Shown: positions 5,293 to 12,467 of the stretch, piece after piece
How positions within the stretch are numbered: the first letter of the stretch is position 1
How the letters are laid out: every line of letters starts with the position of its first letter
Assembly: GCA_030690755.1 (NCBI GenBank)
Contig: JAUYGA010000059.1
Coordinates: 1-14,331 of the forward strand
Origin: Nanobdellota archaeon
GTDB taxonomy: Archaea > Nanobdellota > Nanobdellia > Woesearchaeales > JAUYGA01
DNA length: 14,331 bases
Reading direction: 5' to 3'
Position numbers and translations under genes: made by a program
The notes under the pieces: model-generated
Databases searched by the model: none
Told to the model about the DNA's origin: nothing
The model's input: only the letters and a program-made list of their open reading frames with translations

Positions 5293-5326
5293 ATGCTAAC
5301 CTGCATTAATTATGCTAACCTACATT
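5293..5326. promoter_or_regulatory. Two 15-bp near-identical sites (operator-like) between argF and argH
   Basis: ATGCTAACCTGCATT at 5293-5307 and ATGCTAACCTACATT at 5312-5326 differ at one base and are 19 bp apart, about two helical turns. The first has symmetric ends, ATGC...GCAT. They lie directly upstream of the possible argH TATA box, where an archaeal activator or repressor could act. No regulator gene is in the window. Confidence 0.4.
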
Positions 5327-5339
5327 TAGTATGTAGCCT

Positions 5340-6299
5340 TTACTTCAACAGCGACAATAAAATCGCTTTTTGCATGTGAAGCCTGTTTTCTGCCTGGTCA
5401 AAAACAATGCTGTTTTGGCCGTCCATTACTTCAGCAGTCTGCTCATATCCTCGCATTGCGGGCAGGCAATTCATGAATATGTAATCTTTCTTTGCATATC
5501 TAACAATCTCGCTATTGACCTGATATTCTTTCAGAGCTTTTAATCTTTGTTCTTTTTCAGCCGGCAAGATATGGTAGCTCATCCATGAATCAGTATAAAC
5601 AATGTCTGCATTATCAATCGCTTCTTTTGGGTCATTTGTGATAAGTATCTTGCAGTTGCTTTTGCTTTTTTTTGCGATTTCCTGCGCTTTTGAGACAATT
5701 TCAGCGCGAGGCATCATCTCTTTAGGGCATGCGACTGAGATATCTATTCCCATATGAGCGCAGCCAATCAAAAGGCAATGGGTCACATTATTTTTGGCAT
5801 CTCCTAAATAGCATAATTTAAGGCCCTTCAACTTTTTCTTTTTCTCATAAATTGTCAGCAGGTCTGAAAGTATCCGCGCAGGATGGAATTCATTTGTCAA
5901 GCCGTTTATGACGGGGATTGTTGAATTCTCTTTAAGCTTTATCAGTTCACTCTGATCAAACAAGCGGGCCATTATCGCGTCAACATATCTGGAGCAGACT
6001 TTTGCAGTATCTTCCATGCTTTCCTTTTGTCCGATTGGAAGCGCGCTCATCTCGGTGACAATTGCTTTTCCGCCAAGCGAGTTCATTGCGACTTCAAAAG
6101 AGATTCTTGTCCTTAAAGATGGCTTTTGAAATATCATGAGCAAGGTTTTTCCCTGCAGTTTTTTTGAGTATTTTCCAGGATTCTTTTTGATAGCGACACT
6201 TAAAGAGATTAATTCATCTATCTTTTTTGCGTCAACATCCATTAGCGATAGCAAAGATTTGACTTCTTTCTGCTTTGTTTTTGTTTTGTGTGTTTTCAT
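5340..6299 (-). CDS. argF: Ornithine carbamoyltransferase (divergent active-site motifs)
   Basis: 319 residues, the normal family length. Transfers the carbamoyl group from carbamoyl phosphate to ornithine, giving citrulline. The fold is clear throughout: FQKPSLRTRISFEVAM at 57-72, ESMEDTAKVCSRYVDAIMAR, FHPARILSDLLTIYE at 138-152, LGDAKNNV, DSWMSYH at 237-243, NCLPAMRG at 277-284 and FDQAENRLHMQKA. Compared with the usual motifs, STRT is SLRT, HPxQ is HPAR, the ornithine-loop SMG is SYH, and HCLP is NCLP (Cys278 kept). Context, with ArgJ making free ornithine and ArgG/ArgH following, supports the ornithine substrate. The start has a weak AGGT 5 bases upstream. Alternative members of the superfamily (acetyl- or succinylornithine carbamoyltransferase) are less likely but not excluded. 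Confidence 0.88.
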   Translation of the reverse strand: MKTHKTKTKQKEVKSLLSLMDVDAKKIDELISLSVAIKKNPGKYSKKLQGKTLLMIFQKPSLRTRISFEVAMNSLGGKAIVTEMSALPIGQKESMEDTAKVCSRYVDAIMARLFDQSELIKLKENSTIPVINGLTNEFHPARILSDLLTIYEKKKKLKGLKLCYLGDAKNNVTHCLLIGCAHMGIDISVACPKEMMPRAEIVSKAQEIAKKSKSNCKILITNDPKEAIDNADIVYTDSWMSYHILPAEKEQRLKALKEYQVNSEIVRYAKKDYIFMNCLPAMRGYEQTAEVMDGQNSIVFDQAENRLHMQKAILLSLLK

Positions 6300-6331
6300 T
6301 TTAACCTGCTCTGTTTTTATCTTAATTAATT

Positions 6332-6355
6332 TTATTATTATTATTATTATTATTA
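6332..6355. repeat. (TTA)8 microsatellite between argC and argF
   Basis: Eight uninterrupted TTA units lie in the 64-bp spacer (TAA units in the transcript). The tract is 32 bases ahead of the argF start. Stop codons in the repeat would end any translation running on from argC. Such tracts often vary in length between strains. Confidence 0.9.
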
Positions 6356-6363
6356 TTTATGAT

Positions 6364-7404
6364 TTATATTAGTCCTTCTTTCTCATCTATATTAAGCATT
6401 ATGTTCATGTTTTGAACAGCTTGGCCTGATGCGCCTTTCACTAAATTGTCCAGTACAGCGATAATCACCATCTGGTTGTTCTCATCAATCTCAAAACCGC
6501 CGATTATCAGCTTGTTTGTCTTCTGCACCACATGTATGTCAGGTATCTTGTCTGATATCTCGACAAAGGGGCAGTCTTTGAAATGGTTCTTGAAAATCTG
6601 AATCACTTTTTGCTTCATCTTTTCCTGGGTCTGCGTCAGATTCTGATTTTTTTGGTTCTTTTGATTTTTTTTGTCTTCTTTCAGCAGAAGATGCGCAGTT
6701 ATCATCATTCCCTGGAATGTGTCAATCACATGCGGGGTGAAGCTGAACTTGGTCTTTATGAATTGGGCAACCTCATATTTATGCCTGTGTTTTGAAAGAT
6801 TATACGCGACAATATTATTCTTGATTACAGATGCATCTTTGGCATATATTGATGATTTCCCTGCTCCAGACCAGCCTGATTTGCAGTCAAAGACAATGTA
6901 GTTTGCAAGCTTTTGTATAGGGAATACACTGAGTATCATTCCTGTTGCATAACAGCCAGGGTTTGCGACTAATTTAGCATTCTTTATATCTGTCTTATTT
7001 TTCTTTGACAGCTCAGAAAGTCCATAGACTGCTTTTGTTTTCCTGTCTTTGTGCTCCAGCTTATAGGCCTGCTCATACTCTTTTGGATTTTTGAAGCGAT
7101 AATCTGCGCTTAAATCTACGATTTTGCAGTTCAGTTTTGGAACGAGCGCCATTGCAGTTGTATGAGGTACTGCGAGAAACACCAAATCAAGTTTCATCTT
7201 ATTTATTTCGTAGATTGTATAATTTGTAAATGTGATTTTCTCATCCAAAAAGTCTGGATATAACTCGCTTACCTTTTTACCAGCATAGCTTTCGCTGTTT
7301 AACACAACAAGCTCAACATGCTGGTGCTTGCATAGTATTTTGATGAGTTCATAACCAGTATATCCGCTTGCTCCAATTATTCCGACTTTGTGTTTTTTAG
7401 CCAT
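6364..7404 (-). CDS. argC: N-acetyl-gamma-glutamyl-phosphate reductase
   Basis: 346 residues, the usual length. Reduces N-acetylglutamyl phosphate to the semialdehyde with NADPH. The nucleotide-binding loop GIIGASGYTG is at 8-17. The catalytic Cys is in ANPGCYATG (C151). SGWSGAG lies at 176-182 and KHRHKYE, with the second active-site His, at 205-211. The C-terminal VLDNLVKGASGQAVQNMN is typical. Residues 242-265 are an unusual hydrophilic insert, KKNQKNQKNQ then LTQTQ, encoded by slippage-prone repeats. It lies between a strand and a helix and probably forms a surface loop. The related LysY of lysine biosynthesis is the main alternative, but the neighbours all belong to arginine synthesis. 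argD ends 12 bases upstream, so the two are translated from one transcript. Confidence 0.95.
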   Translation of the reverse strand: MAKKHKVGIIGASGYTGYELIKILCKHQHVELVVLNSESYAGKKVSELYPDFLDEKITFTNYTIYEINKMKLDLVFLAVPHTTAMALVPKLNCKIVDLSADYRFKNPKEYEQAYKLEHKDRKTKAVYGLSELSKKNKTDIKNAKLVANPGCYATGMILSVFPIQKLANYIVFDCKSGWSGAGKSSIYAKDASVIKNNIVAYNLSKHRHKYEVAQFIKTKFSFTPHVIDTFQGMMITAHLLLKEDKKNQKNQKNQNLTQTQEKMKQKVIQIFKNHFKDCPFVEISDKIPDIHVVQKTNKLIIGGFEIDENNQMVIIAVLDNLVKGASGQAVQNMNIMLNIDEKEGLI

Positions 7405-7416
7405 TTTTTATTATCT

Positions 7417-8661
7417 TCAACTATTCGCTTCTGATTCTTTGATTGCAATTTTCAGTATTTTTATCGCTTCATCAACATGCTTTTTGGTTATTGTCAATGG
7501 CGGCAGGAACCTTAATGATGTTTCTGAAGTGTTGTTTATCAGCAGGCCATGGTCAATGCATTTTTCAACGATTTTTTTTGCGTCAATTTTGCTCTTGCCG
7601 TTCATTGCTAAAATGTCTGCTCCAATCATCAGACCTTTTCCGCGGACATTTTTTAGCCGAGGTATCTTCTTGAGCTCTGATGAAAAGTATTTTCCAATCT
7701 TTTCTGCATTTTTCATAAGATTTTTTCCAACAATCTCGTCGATTGTTGCGTTTGCAGCTGCAGATGCTATGCAATTCCCGCCGAAAGTTGAGCCATGATC
7801 GCCTTTATCAAACTCATAGTCAGACATACAGACTCCTATGGGAACTCCATTTGCCAGGCCTTTTGCTGTCGTGACAATGTCTGGCTTGATCCCTTCGTGC
7901 TGGTAAGCGAAAAACTTTCCAGTCCTTCCGTTTCCTGTCTGTACTTCGTCAAGGATCAAAAGGATTTTATTGTCTTTGCAGATTTTTGAAACTTGCTTAA
8001 GATAGCCTTGCTTTGGAATGTTTACTCCCGCCTCTCCCTGTATCGGTTCGATTATGACTGCTGCTGTTTTCTTTGTTATGTTCTTTTTTATTTCAGCGGC
8101 GTTATCAAATTTTACAAATGTGAATCCTTCAACTAGCGGCATGAATGGAGTTTTATATTTTTCTTTCCATGTTGCTGCAAGGCTTGCATGCGTTCGTCCA
8201 TGGAATGCATTTTCGCAGACGATGAAATCAGTCTTTTTGGTTATTTTTTTTGCGAGTTTTATTGCAGATTCATTTGCTTCTGCGCCTGAATTGCAGAAAA
8301 AGCTTTTCTTCGGACCATTCGATCCGGCCATTTTGGCAAGTTTTTCTGCGAGGACTGCTTGAGGCTCTGTGTAATACAGATTGCTTACCTGAATCAATTT
8401 TTTTGCCTGATTGATTATTGCGTTGGCGACATTCTTGTTTGAATGGCCTGCTGGTACGCATGCGATTCCTGCGATGAAATCAAGATATTTCTTGCCGTTC
8501 TTGTCAGACACATAGACATCTTTTCCGCTTTCGAGGACGAGATTGAATCTAGCGTAATTCTGCATTATGTGCTTCTTTTCCAGGTTTTTTATTTTGTTTG
8601 CATCCATTTTATTTACATTCTTTATTTCTTGTTTGCATTCTTTATTTTTGTTTGAATTCAT
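7417..8661 (-). CDS. argD: Acetylornithine aminotransferase
   Basis: 414 residues from the first ATG. A PLP enzyme that uses glutamate to aminate N-acetylglutamate semialdehyde to N-acetylornithine. Motifs: NSGAEANE at 124-131, NAFHGRTHAS at 151-160, DEVQTGNGRTG at 238-248 (Asp238 contacts the PLP pyridine), and TTAKGLANGVPIG with the Schiff-base Lys267. GSTFGGN follows. The first 18 residues (MNSNKNKECKQEIKNVNK) have no family counterpart and are encoded by AT-rich repeats of about 19 bp. Met19 (8607) is a plausible alternative start and gives a family-typical 396 residues. Neither start has a clear SD. argB ends 14 bases upstream. In archaea such enzymes can also serve lysine synthesis, but the operon points to arginine. 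Confidence 0.93.
   Translation of the reverse strand: MNSNKNKECKQEIKNVNKMDANKIKNLEKKHIMQNYARFNLVLESGKDVYVSDKNGKKYLDFIAGIACVPAGHSNKNVANAIINQAKKLIQVSNLYYTEPQAVLAEKLAKMAGSNGPKKSFFCNSGAEANESAIKLAKKITKKTDFIVCENAFHGRTHASLAATWKEKYKTPFMPLVEGFTFVKFDNAAEIKKNITKKTAAVIIEPIQGEAGVNIPKQGYLKQVSKICKDNKILLILDEVQTGNGRTGKFFAYQHEGIKPDIVTTAKGLANGVPIGVCMSDYEFDKGDHGSTFGGNCIASAAANATIDEIVGKNLMKNAEKIGKYFSSELKKIPRLKNVRGKGLMIGADILAMNGKSKIDAKKIVEKCIDHGLLINNTSETSLRFLPPLTITKKHVDEAIKILKIAIKESEANS
8588..8646. repeat. Imperfect 19-20 bp repeats at the 5' end of argD
   Basis: On the minus strand AATAAAGAATGCAAACAAGA is followed by AATAAAGAATGTAAATAAA and a more decayed third copy around ATGGATGCAAACAAAATAAA. The repeats encode the odd Asn/Lys-rich residues 6-25 of ArgD. 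They suggest the extension, and perhaps the upstream ATG, arose by slippage. Confidence 0.7.
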
Positions 8662-8675
8662 TTTGTTTGTGTTAT

Positions 8676-9527
8676 TTACTTTATAACTTCTGTTCCGACT
8701 CCTTTGTCTGTGAATATTTCAAATAAAAGCGCATGCGGAACAGTTCCATTTATCAGGTGCGCTTTTTTGCATCCAGATTCCACTGCATTTATGCAGGCAT
8801 CTATCTTAGGTATCATTCCTCCCTTGATTGTTCCATCTTTAATCAATTCTTTTGCTTCATTAACAGTCAACCTTGATATAGTTCTGTTTTTCTTGTCAAC
8901 AACTGCATCAACATTTGTCAGGAAAGTTAGTTTTTCTGCTTTTAGCGCGATTGCAATTTTTGTCGCTGCCGTATCAGCATTTACATTGAATTTGCTGATT
9001 TTTTCTCCTTTGTTTTTTTCGGATTTTCCAAGAGGAGAAATCACCGGAACCTTGTCTCTTTTTATCGCGCTAAGGATCTTTTTTGTTTCAATATCTTTGA
9101 CTTTTCCTACGAGTCCGAGATTTGCATCTTTCTGTTCTGCAATTACGCAGTTATTGATTTCCTCTGTTTCAACTTTTAATTCTTTTAAGCCGCTTCTTAT
9201 TTCGGCATTTGTTTGCTTGAAAACTTTCTCTATTATTTTGATGATTTTTTCATCTGTAACCCTAAGACCATTTATGAACACCGGCTTTATCTTTCTCTTT
9301 TCCATCTCTTTTGTTATTTCAGGCCCGCCGCCATGGACAATAACTGGGTTAAGTCCGAGATACTTAAGGAGAGCAACATCTTTCATGACTGATTTTTTCA
9401 TAACATCATCAATCATTGCATTGCCGCCGTATTTTATCACGACAATTTTCCCTTTGAACTTCTGCATGTATGGCAGGGCTTCTTCAAGGAATGTGTGCGC
9501 TTCCCGGATTAAATGTTCCATTTTCAT
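8676..9527 (-). CDS. argB: Acetylglutamate kinase
   Basis: 283 residues. Phosphorylates N-acetylglutamate with ATP, usually the controlled step when acetyl groups are recycled. Motifs: VIKYGGNAM (Lys32 region, nucleotide binding), VHGGGPEI near 64-71 (substrate binding), FNVNADTAA near 183-191, KGGMIPK, and the C-terminal GTVPHALLFEIFTDKGVGT. An extra N-terminal helix (EHLIREAHTFLEEALPYMQKF) precedes the kinase core. In the family this helix goes with hexameric, arginine-inhibited enzymes, so feedback inhibition is inferred. Start: GAGG lies 2 bases before the first ATG but 8 bases before the ATG at codon 3, so translation may begin at 9521. A TATA-like run (9545-9557) and 13-bp repeats lie upstream. 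Confidence 0.95.
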   Translation of the reverse strand: MKMEHLIREAHTFLEEALPYMQKFKGKIVVIKYGGNAMIDDVMKKSVMKDVALLKYLGLNPVIVHGGGPEITKEMEKRKIKPVFINGLRVTDEKIIKIIEKVFKQTNAEIRSGLKELKVETEEINNCVIAEQKDANLGLVGKVKDIETKKILSAIKRDKVPVISPLGKSEKNKGEKISKFNVNADTAATKIAIALKAEKLTFLTNVDAVVDKKNRTISRLTVNEAKELIKDGTIKGGMIPKIDACINAVESGCKKAHLINGTVPHALLFEIFTDKGVGTEVIK

Positions 9528-9567
9528 TTCCTCTTATACAATTTATTTTTTTATAAGTGATTTTTTT

Positions 9568-9592
9568 GATATGATTTTTTGATATGATTTTT
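9568..9592. repeat. 13-bp tandem repeat between argJ and argB
   Basis: GATATGATTTTTT (9568-9580) is followed at once by GATATGATTTTT (9581-9592). A partial unit, GTGATTTTTTT, precedes it. It fills part of the 97-bp spacer upstream of argB and adjoins a TATA-like TTATAAAAAAATA (minus strand). It may be slippage or a repeated binding site. Confidence 0.75.
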
Positions 9593-9624
9593 AACAGCAA
9601 TTAGTAATTTTTAAAAATGATTTT

Positions 9625-10812
9625 TCAGCTGTGATAATGCGCATTAATCTCAATATATTTTTCAGTCATATCACAGCCGAATGCAGATGCATTAGCCTTG
9701 CCCTGCTTTATGTCTATTGTGACAGTTACCTCTTTTTTGTCCATGATTTCCTTTATTTCAGGATAATCAAAATTTGTTGTAACGCCATTCTTGACAATCT
9801 GGTTTTTGCCGAAATACACATCTGTCTTGGTCTCTTCGAATTCAGCTCCTGAGTTTCCCATTGCGCAAAGTATCCTTCCCCAGTTAGGGTCATTTCCGTA
9901 AAATGCGCATTTCACAAGGTTTGAACTTACGACTGATTTTGCCAAAATTTTTGCTGTCTTTTCATCTTTTGCATTTATTACATTGACTTCAATCAGTTTT
10001 GTCGCGCCTTCTCCATCCCTTGCGACTTTCTTGGCAAGTTCTGCGCATACAAAATCAAGGGCGTTCTGAAATTTTTTCTCATCGACTTTCCCTGCATATC
10101 CGTTTGCCATCACTATGCACATGTCAGAAGTCGAAGTATCCATATCGACAGTCATCATATTGAATGATTTTTCAACAGATTTTTTGAGCATGCCCTGCAG
10201 TTTGCTTGAGCTTATTTTGGCGTCTGTGCAGATGAACGCAAGCATTGTTGCCATATTCGGATGTATCATACCTGAGCCTTTTGCGATTCCTGCTATCTTG
10301 AAACTGCCTTCCTCGATACATATCTCTTTTTTCACAATGTCTGTTGTCAGGATTGCTTCTGCGACATTATTCTCTTTGTTTTTTGTATTATCTTTGTTTT
10401 TTTCGCTCAGTTCAGATTTAAGCCCTTTAATTCCTTTTTCAATCTTGTCCATCGGCAGGTATGCGCCTATCACGCCTGTTGAGGCCACAAGAACATCTTC
10501 TTCTTTTATTCTCAGTTCTTTTGCAGCAAGAACCGTTGTCTTTTTTGCGTCTTCAATGCCTTTTTTGCCTGTGCAGACATTTGCAACGCCAGAATTGATT
10601 ATTATTGCCCGGGCTTTTCCGTTTTTCAGATGCGCTTTTGTCACAATTAGCGGAGCGCCTTTTACATTATTCTTAGTATACACCGCAGCTACGTCGCATA
10701 TTTTGTCTGAGAGTATAGCTGCAAAATCAAGCTTGGATTTCTTTATTCCAACGTGCTTGCCTACGGCAGTGATACCTTTTATTTCAGTTATGTTTCCCGG
10801 GATTAGTTTCAT
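9625..10812 (-). CDS. argJ: Glutamate N-acetyltransferase / ornithine acetyltransferase
   Basis: 395 residues. Moves the acetyl group from N-acetylornithine to glutamate, releasing ornithine and recycling the acetyl donor. The family is made as a precursor that cuts itself before a Thr; KGSGMIHPNMATMLAF (178-193) contains this site, Ala188-Thr189, with Thr189 the nucleophile. The oxyanion STG is at 111-113. NSGVANVCTG replaces the common NSGNANACTG. GNDPNWGR and the C-terminal INAHYHS are family-typical. Residues 135-148 (SEKNKDNTKNKENN) are a low-complexity insert. With no argA in the operon, the bifunctional form that can also use acetyl-CoA is plausible; sequence alone cannot settle this. 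The 50-bp spacer to argG is almost entirely 10-bp repeats and shows no SD. Confidence 0.95.
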   Translation of the reverse strand: MKLIPGNITEIKGITAVGKHVGIKKSKLDFAAILSDKICDVAAVYTKNNVKGAPLIVTKAHLKNGKARAIIINSGVANVCTGKKGIEDAKKTTVLAAKELRIKEEDVLVASTGVIGAYLPMDKIEKGIKGLKSELSEKNKDNTKNKENNVAEAILTTDIVKKEICIEEGSFKIAGIAKGSGMIHPNMATMLAFICTDAKISSSKLQGMLKKSVEKSFNMMTVDMDTSTSDMCIVMANGYAGKVDEKKFQNALDFVCAELAKKVARDGEGATKLIEVNVINAKDEKTAKILAKSVVSSNLVKCAFYGNDPNWGRILCAMGNSGAEFEETKTDVYFGKNQIVKNGVTTNFDYPEIKEIMDKKEVTVTIDIKQGKANASAFGCDMTEKYIEINAHYHS

Positions 10813-10813
10813 T

Positions 10814-10863
10814 TTTTTATTTGTTTTTATTTGTTTTTAATTGTTTTTAATTGTTTTTAATTT
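10814..10863. repeat. 10-bp tandem repeat (5 units) between argG and argJ
   Basis: Units of TTTTTATTTG (two) and TTTTTAATTG (two), then TTTTTAATTT, run head to tail in 50 bases. In the transcript this is a run of CAAWTAAAAA units filling the whole gap between the argG stop and the argJ ATG. The argJ translation start therefore has no SD. Confidence 0.9.
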
Positions 10864-12203
10864 TAGTTAATTTTTTTGTTTTTTAATTTTTCATCTCTTA
10901 ATGCGCTCGTTCTTATCCTTAATGCATTAAGCTTGATAAAGCCTTTTGCATCAGTCTGGTCATAACCGCCGTGCTTGTCCATACTTGCAATCGCTTCGTC
11001 ATAAAGCGATGTTTTTGATTCGCGTCCGACAATTATGACATTTCCTTTGTATAATTTCATTTTTACAATGCCATTGACATATTCCTGGCTTTTGTTTATT
11101 GCAGCCATCAGAAATTCCATTTCAGGAGCAAACCAAAAGCCGTTATAGATCAGCTGGGCAAATTTCGGCGTTAATGTGTCCTTCAAAAGCGCAACTTCCC
11201 TATCGAGAGTAAGGCCTTCAATGTCTTTATGCGCTTTTAGCAGTATTGTTCCTGCAGGCGTCTCATAGACCCCGCGGGATTTCATGCCGACAAAGCGGTT
11301 TTCAACAAGGTCATCTCGACCTATTCCGTTTTCTCCGCCGATTTTATTTAGGTATACTAATATTTTCAATGCGCCTGTGACAACTTCTTTAGTCTCTTCA
11401 TTTATTACTTTAACTGGCACTCCTTGTTTGAACTCCACCATTATTTTGATTTCTTTGTCAGGAGCTCTTTTTGGAGAGACTGTCATCTCAAACATATCTT
11501 CCTGCGGCTCAAAATTCGGATCTTCTAAAACACCTGCTTCATAGCTGATATGCATCAGATTAGGGTCTGTGCTGTAAGGCTTTTTGGATGTCGCTTTAAT
11601 CGGAATGCCGTGCTTTTCTGAGTAAGCTATCATGTCGCTTCGTCCTTGGAACTCGCTTAGGAACTCATTCATCTTCCACGGAGATATTATCTCTGCTTCT
11701 GGAAATAATGCAAGATATGTCAGTTCAAACCGCACTTGGTCATTGCCTTTTCCAGTGGCGCCGTGCGAAATTATGTTTGTCTTTTCTTTTTTTGCGATTT
11801 CAATATGTCTTTTTGCGATAAGAGGTCTTGCGAGAGATGTTCCAAGCAGATATTTTCCTTCATAAACAGCATTTCCTTTTATTGCAGGAAATATGTAATC
11901 TTTGACAAACTCTTCTTTCAAATCTTCAATATAGACTTTTGATGCTCCTATTTTCAATGCCTTTTGTTTGACGGCTAAAAGATCCTCATTTTGGCCAACA
12001 TCAGCCACATAGCATACCACCTCATAGCCTTTACCAAGGAGCCATTTGAGTATTACAGAAGTATCAAGCCCGCCTGAATAAGCTAGAACAACTTTCTTGT
12101 TTGTTCCATCAAGTTTTCCATCCGTTTTTGAATTTGTTTTTACGTTCATTTTTGCAGCATTCATTTTTCCATTAGTATCTTTTGTGTCTTTTATTTTAAC
12201 CAC
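10863..12203 (-). CDS. argG: Argininosuccinate synthase
   Basis: 446 residues from a GTG at 12203. Joins citrulline and aspartate with ATP to give argininosuccinate. Motifs: the PP-loop AYSGGLDTS at 41-49, HGATGKGNDQVRFEL in the citrulline/aspartate region, STDPNLMHISYEAGVLEDP, and a C-terminal GGYDQTDAKGFIKLNALRIR. The first 35 or so residues (KDTKDTNGK, MNAAKMNVKTNSKTDGK) are lysine/asparagine-rich and have no family counterpart. ATG codons at 12164 and 12149 are alternative starts. No good SD supports any of the three; an AGGGTGG run overlaps the GTG. It is the first gene of the seven-gene arginine operon. A strong TATA box lies about 95 bases upstream, giving a leader of roughly 70 nt. 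Confidence 0.94.
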   Translation of the reverse strand: MVKIKDTKDTNGKMNAAKMNVKTNSKTDGKLDGTNKKVVLAYSGGLDTSVILKWLLGKGYEVVCYVADVGQNEDLLAVKQKALKIGASKVYIEDLKEEFVKDYIFPAIKGNAVYEGKYLLGTSLARPLIAKRHIEIAKKEKTNIISHGATGKGNDQVRFELTYLALFPEAEIISPWKMNEFLSEFQGRSDMIAYSEKHGIPIKATSKKPYSTDPNLMHISYEAGVLEDPNFEPQEDMFEMTVSPKRAPDKEIKIMVEFKQGVPVKVINEETKEVVTGALKILVYLNKIGGENGIGRDDLVENRFVGMKSRGVYETPAGTILLKAHKDIEGLTLDREVALLKDTLTPKFAQLIYNGFWFAPEMEFLMAAINKSQEYVNGIVKMKLYKGNVIIVGRESKTSLYDEAIASMDKHGGYDQTDAKGFIKLNALRIRTSALRDEKLKNKKIN

Positions 12204-12294
12204 CCTGCGATTTTTTATTATTTTAATGCTTTCATATTTTAATACTTTAATATTTTAGCAATAATAACTGATATTAATACAACTTTTTTTGCTC

Positions 12295-12303
12295 TTTTTA
12301 TAC
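12295..12303 (-). promoter_or_regulatory. Promoter of the arginine operon
   Basis: On the minus strand AAGTATAAAAAGAG is a good archaeal TATA box. It predicts transcription from about 12274. The leader then contains short AT-rich near-repeats (TATTAAAGTATTAAAATATG, then AGCATTAAAAT) between 12215 and 12255, which could be regulator sites. There is no leader peptide or riboswitch that I recognise. Confidence 0.6.
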
Positions 12304-12467
12304 TTATCGATTCATATCAAACAAAAAATAACAAGAATGACCGAAATAGGACAAAGAGGTATTTGGCGGTTAATAGCCGATAAAAAACGCAAGAGACATT
12401 CATGCATCATCTGACTGGCGCCATTGGCACAAAAACTTTTTAAACTAGCAACGCAAGATGTTTGGAA
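12304..12467. other. Divergent spacer upstream of argG and the two-TM protein
   Basis: The left side belongs to the argG promoter. On the plus strand a 25-codon frame, 12337-12414 (begins MTEIGQRGIWRLIADKK), has no SD and is unproven. An 8-bp palindrome, TGGCGCCA, lies at 12416-12423, about 14 bases before the TATA box of the plus-strand gene. No RNA gene was recognised. Confidence 0.4.
12437..12444 (+). promoter_or_regulatory. TATA box of the two-TM protein gene (leaderless)
   Basis: TTTTTAAA is centred about 27 bases before the ATG at 12468. That places the start of transcription at or next to the start codon and explains the absence of an SD site. Confidence 0.55.

Noticed and set aside
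6364..8661. argC/argD as part of a lysine (LysW-type) pathway.
   Set aside because: No LysW, LysX or LysZ gene is near, and argJ, argF, argG and argH flank them in one operon.
8704..9582. A long plus-strand open frame (292 codons) opposite argB.
   Set aside because: It is the antisense shadow of argB, whose motifs are intact; no SD, and its composition (Ser/Phe/Ile-rich) is typical of reverse-strand frames.
10115..10840. A 241-codon plus-strand frame opposite argJ.
   Set aside because: Antisense shadow of the intact argJ, with hydrophobic Ser/Phe/Ile-rich translation and no start signals.
10814..10863. Repeat arrays in the operon considered as CRISPR.
   Set aside because: Units are 10-19 bp, head to tail with no spacers and almost pure A/T.
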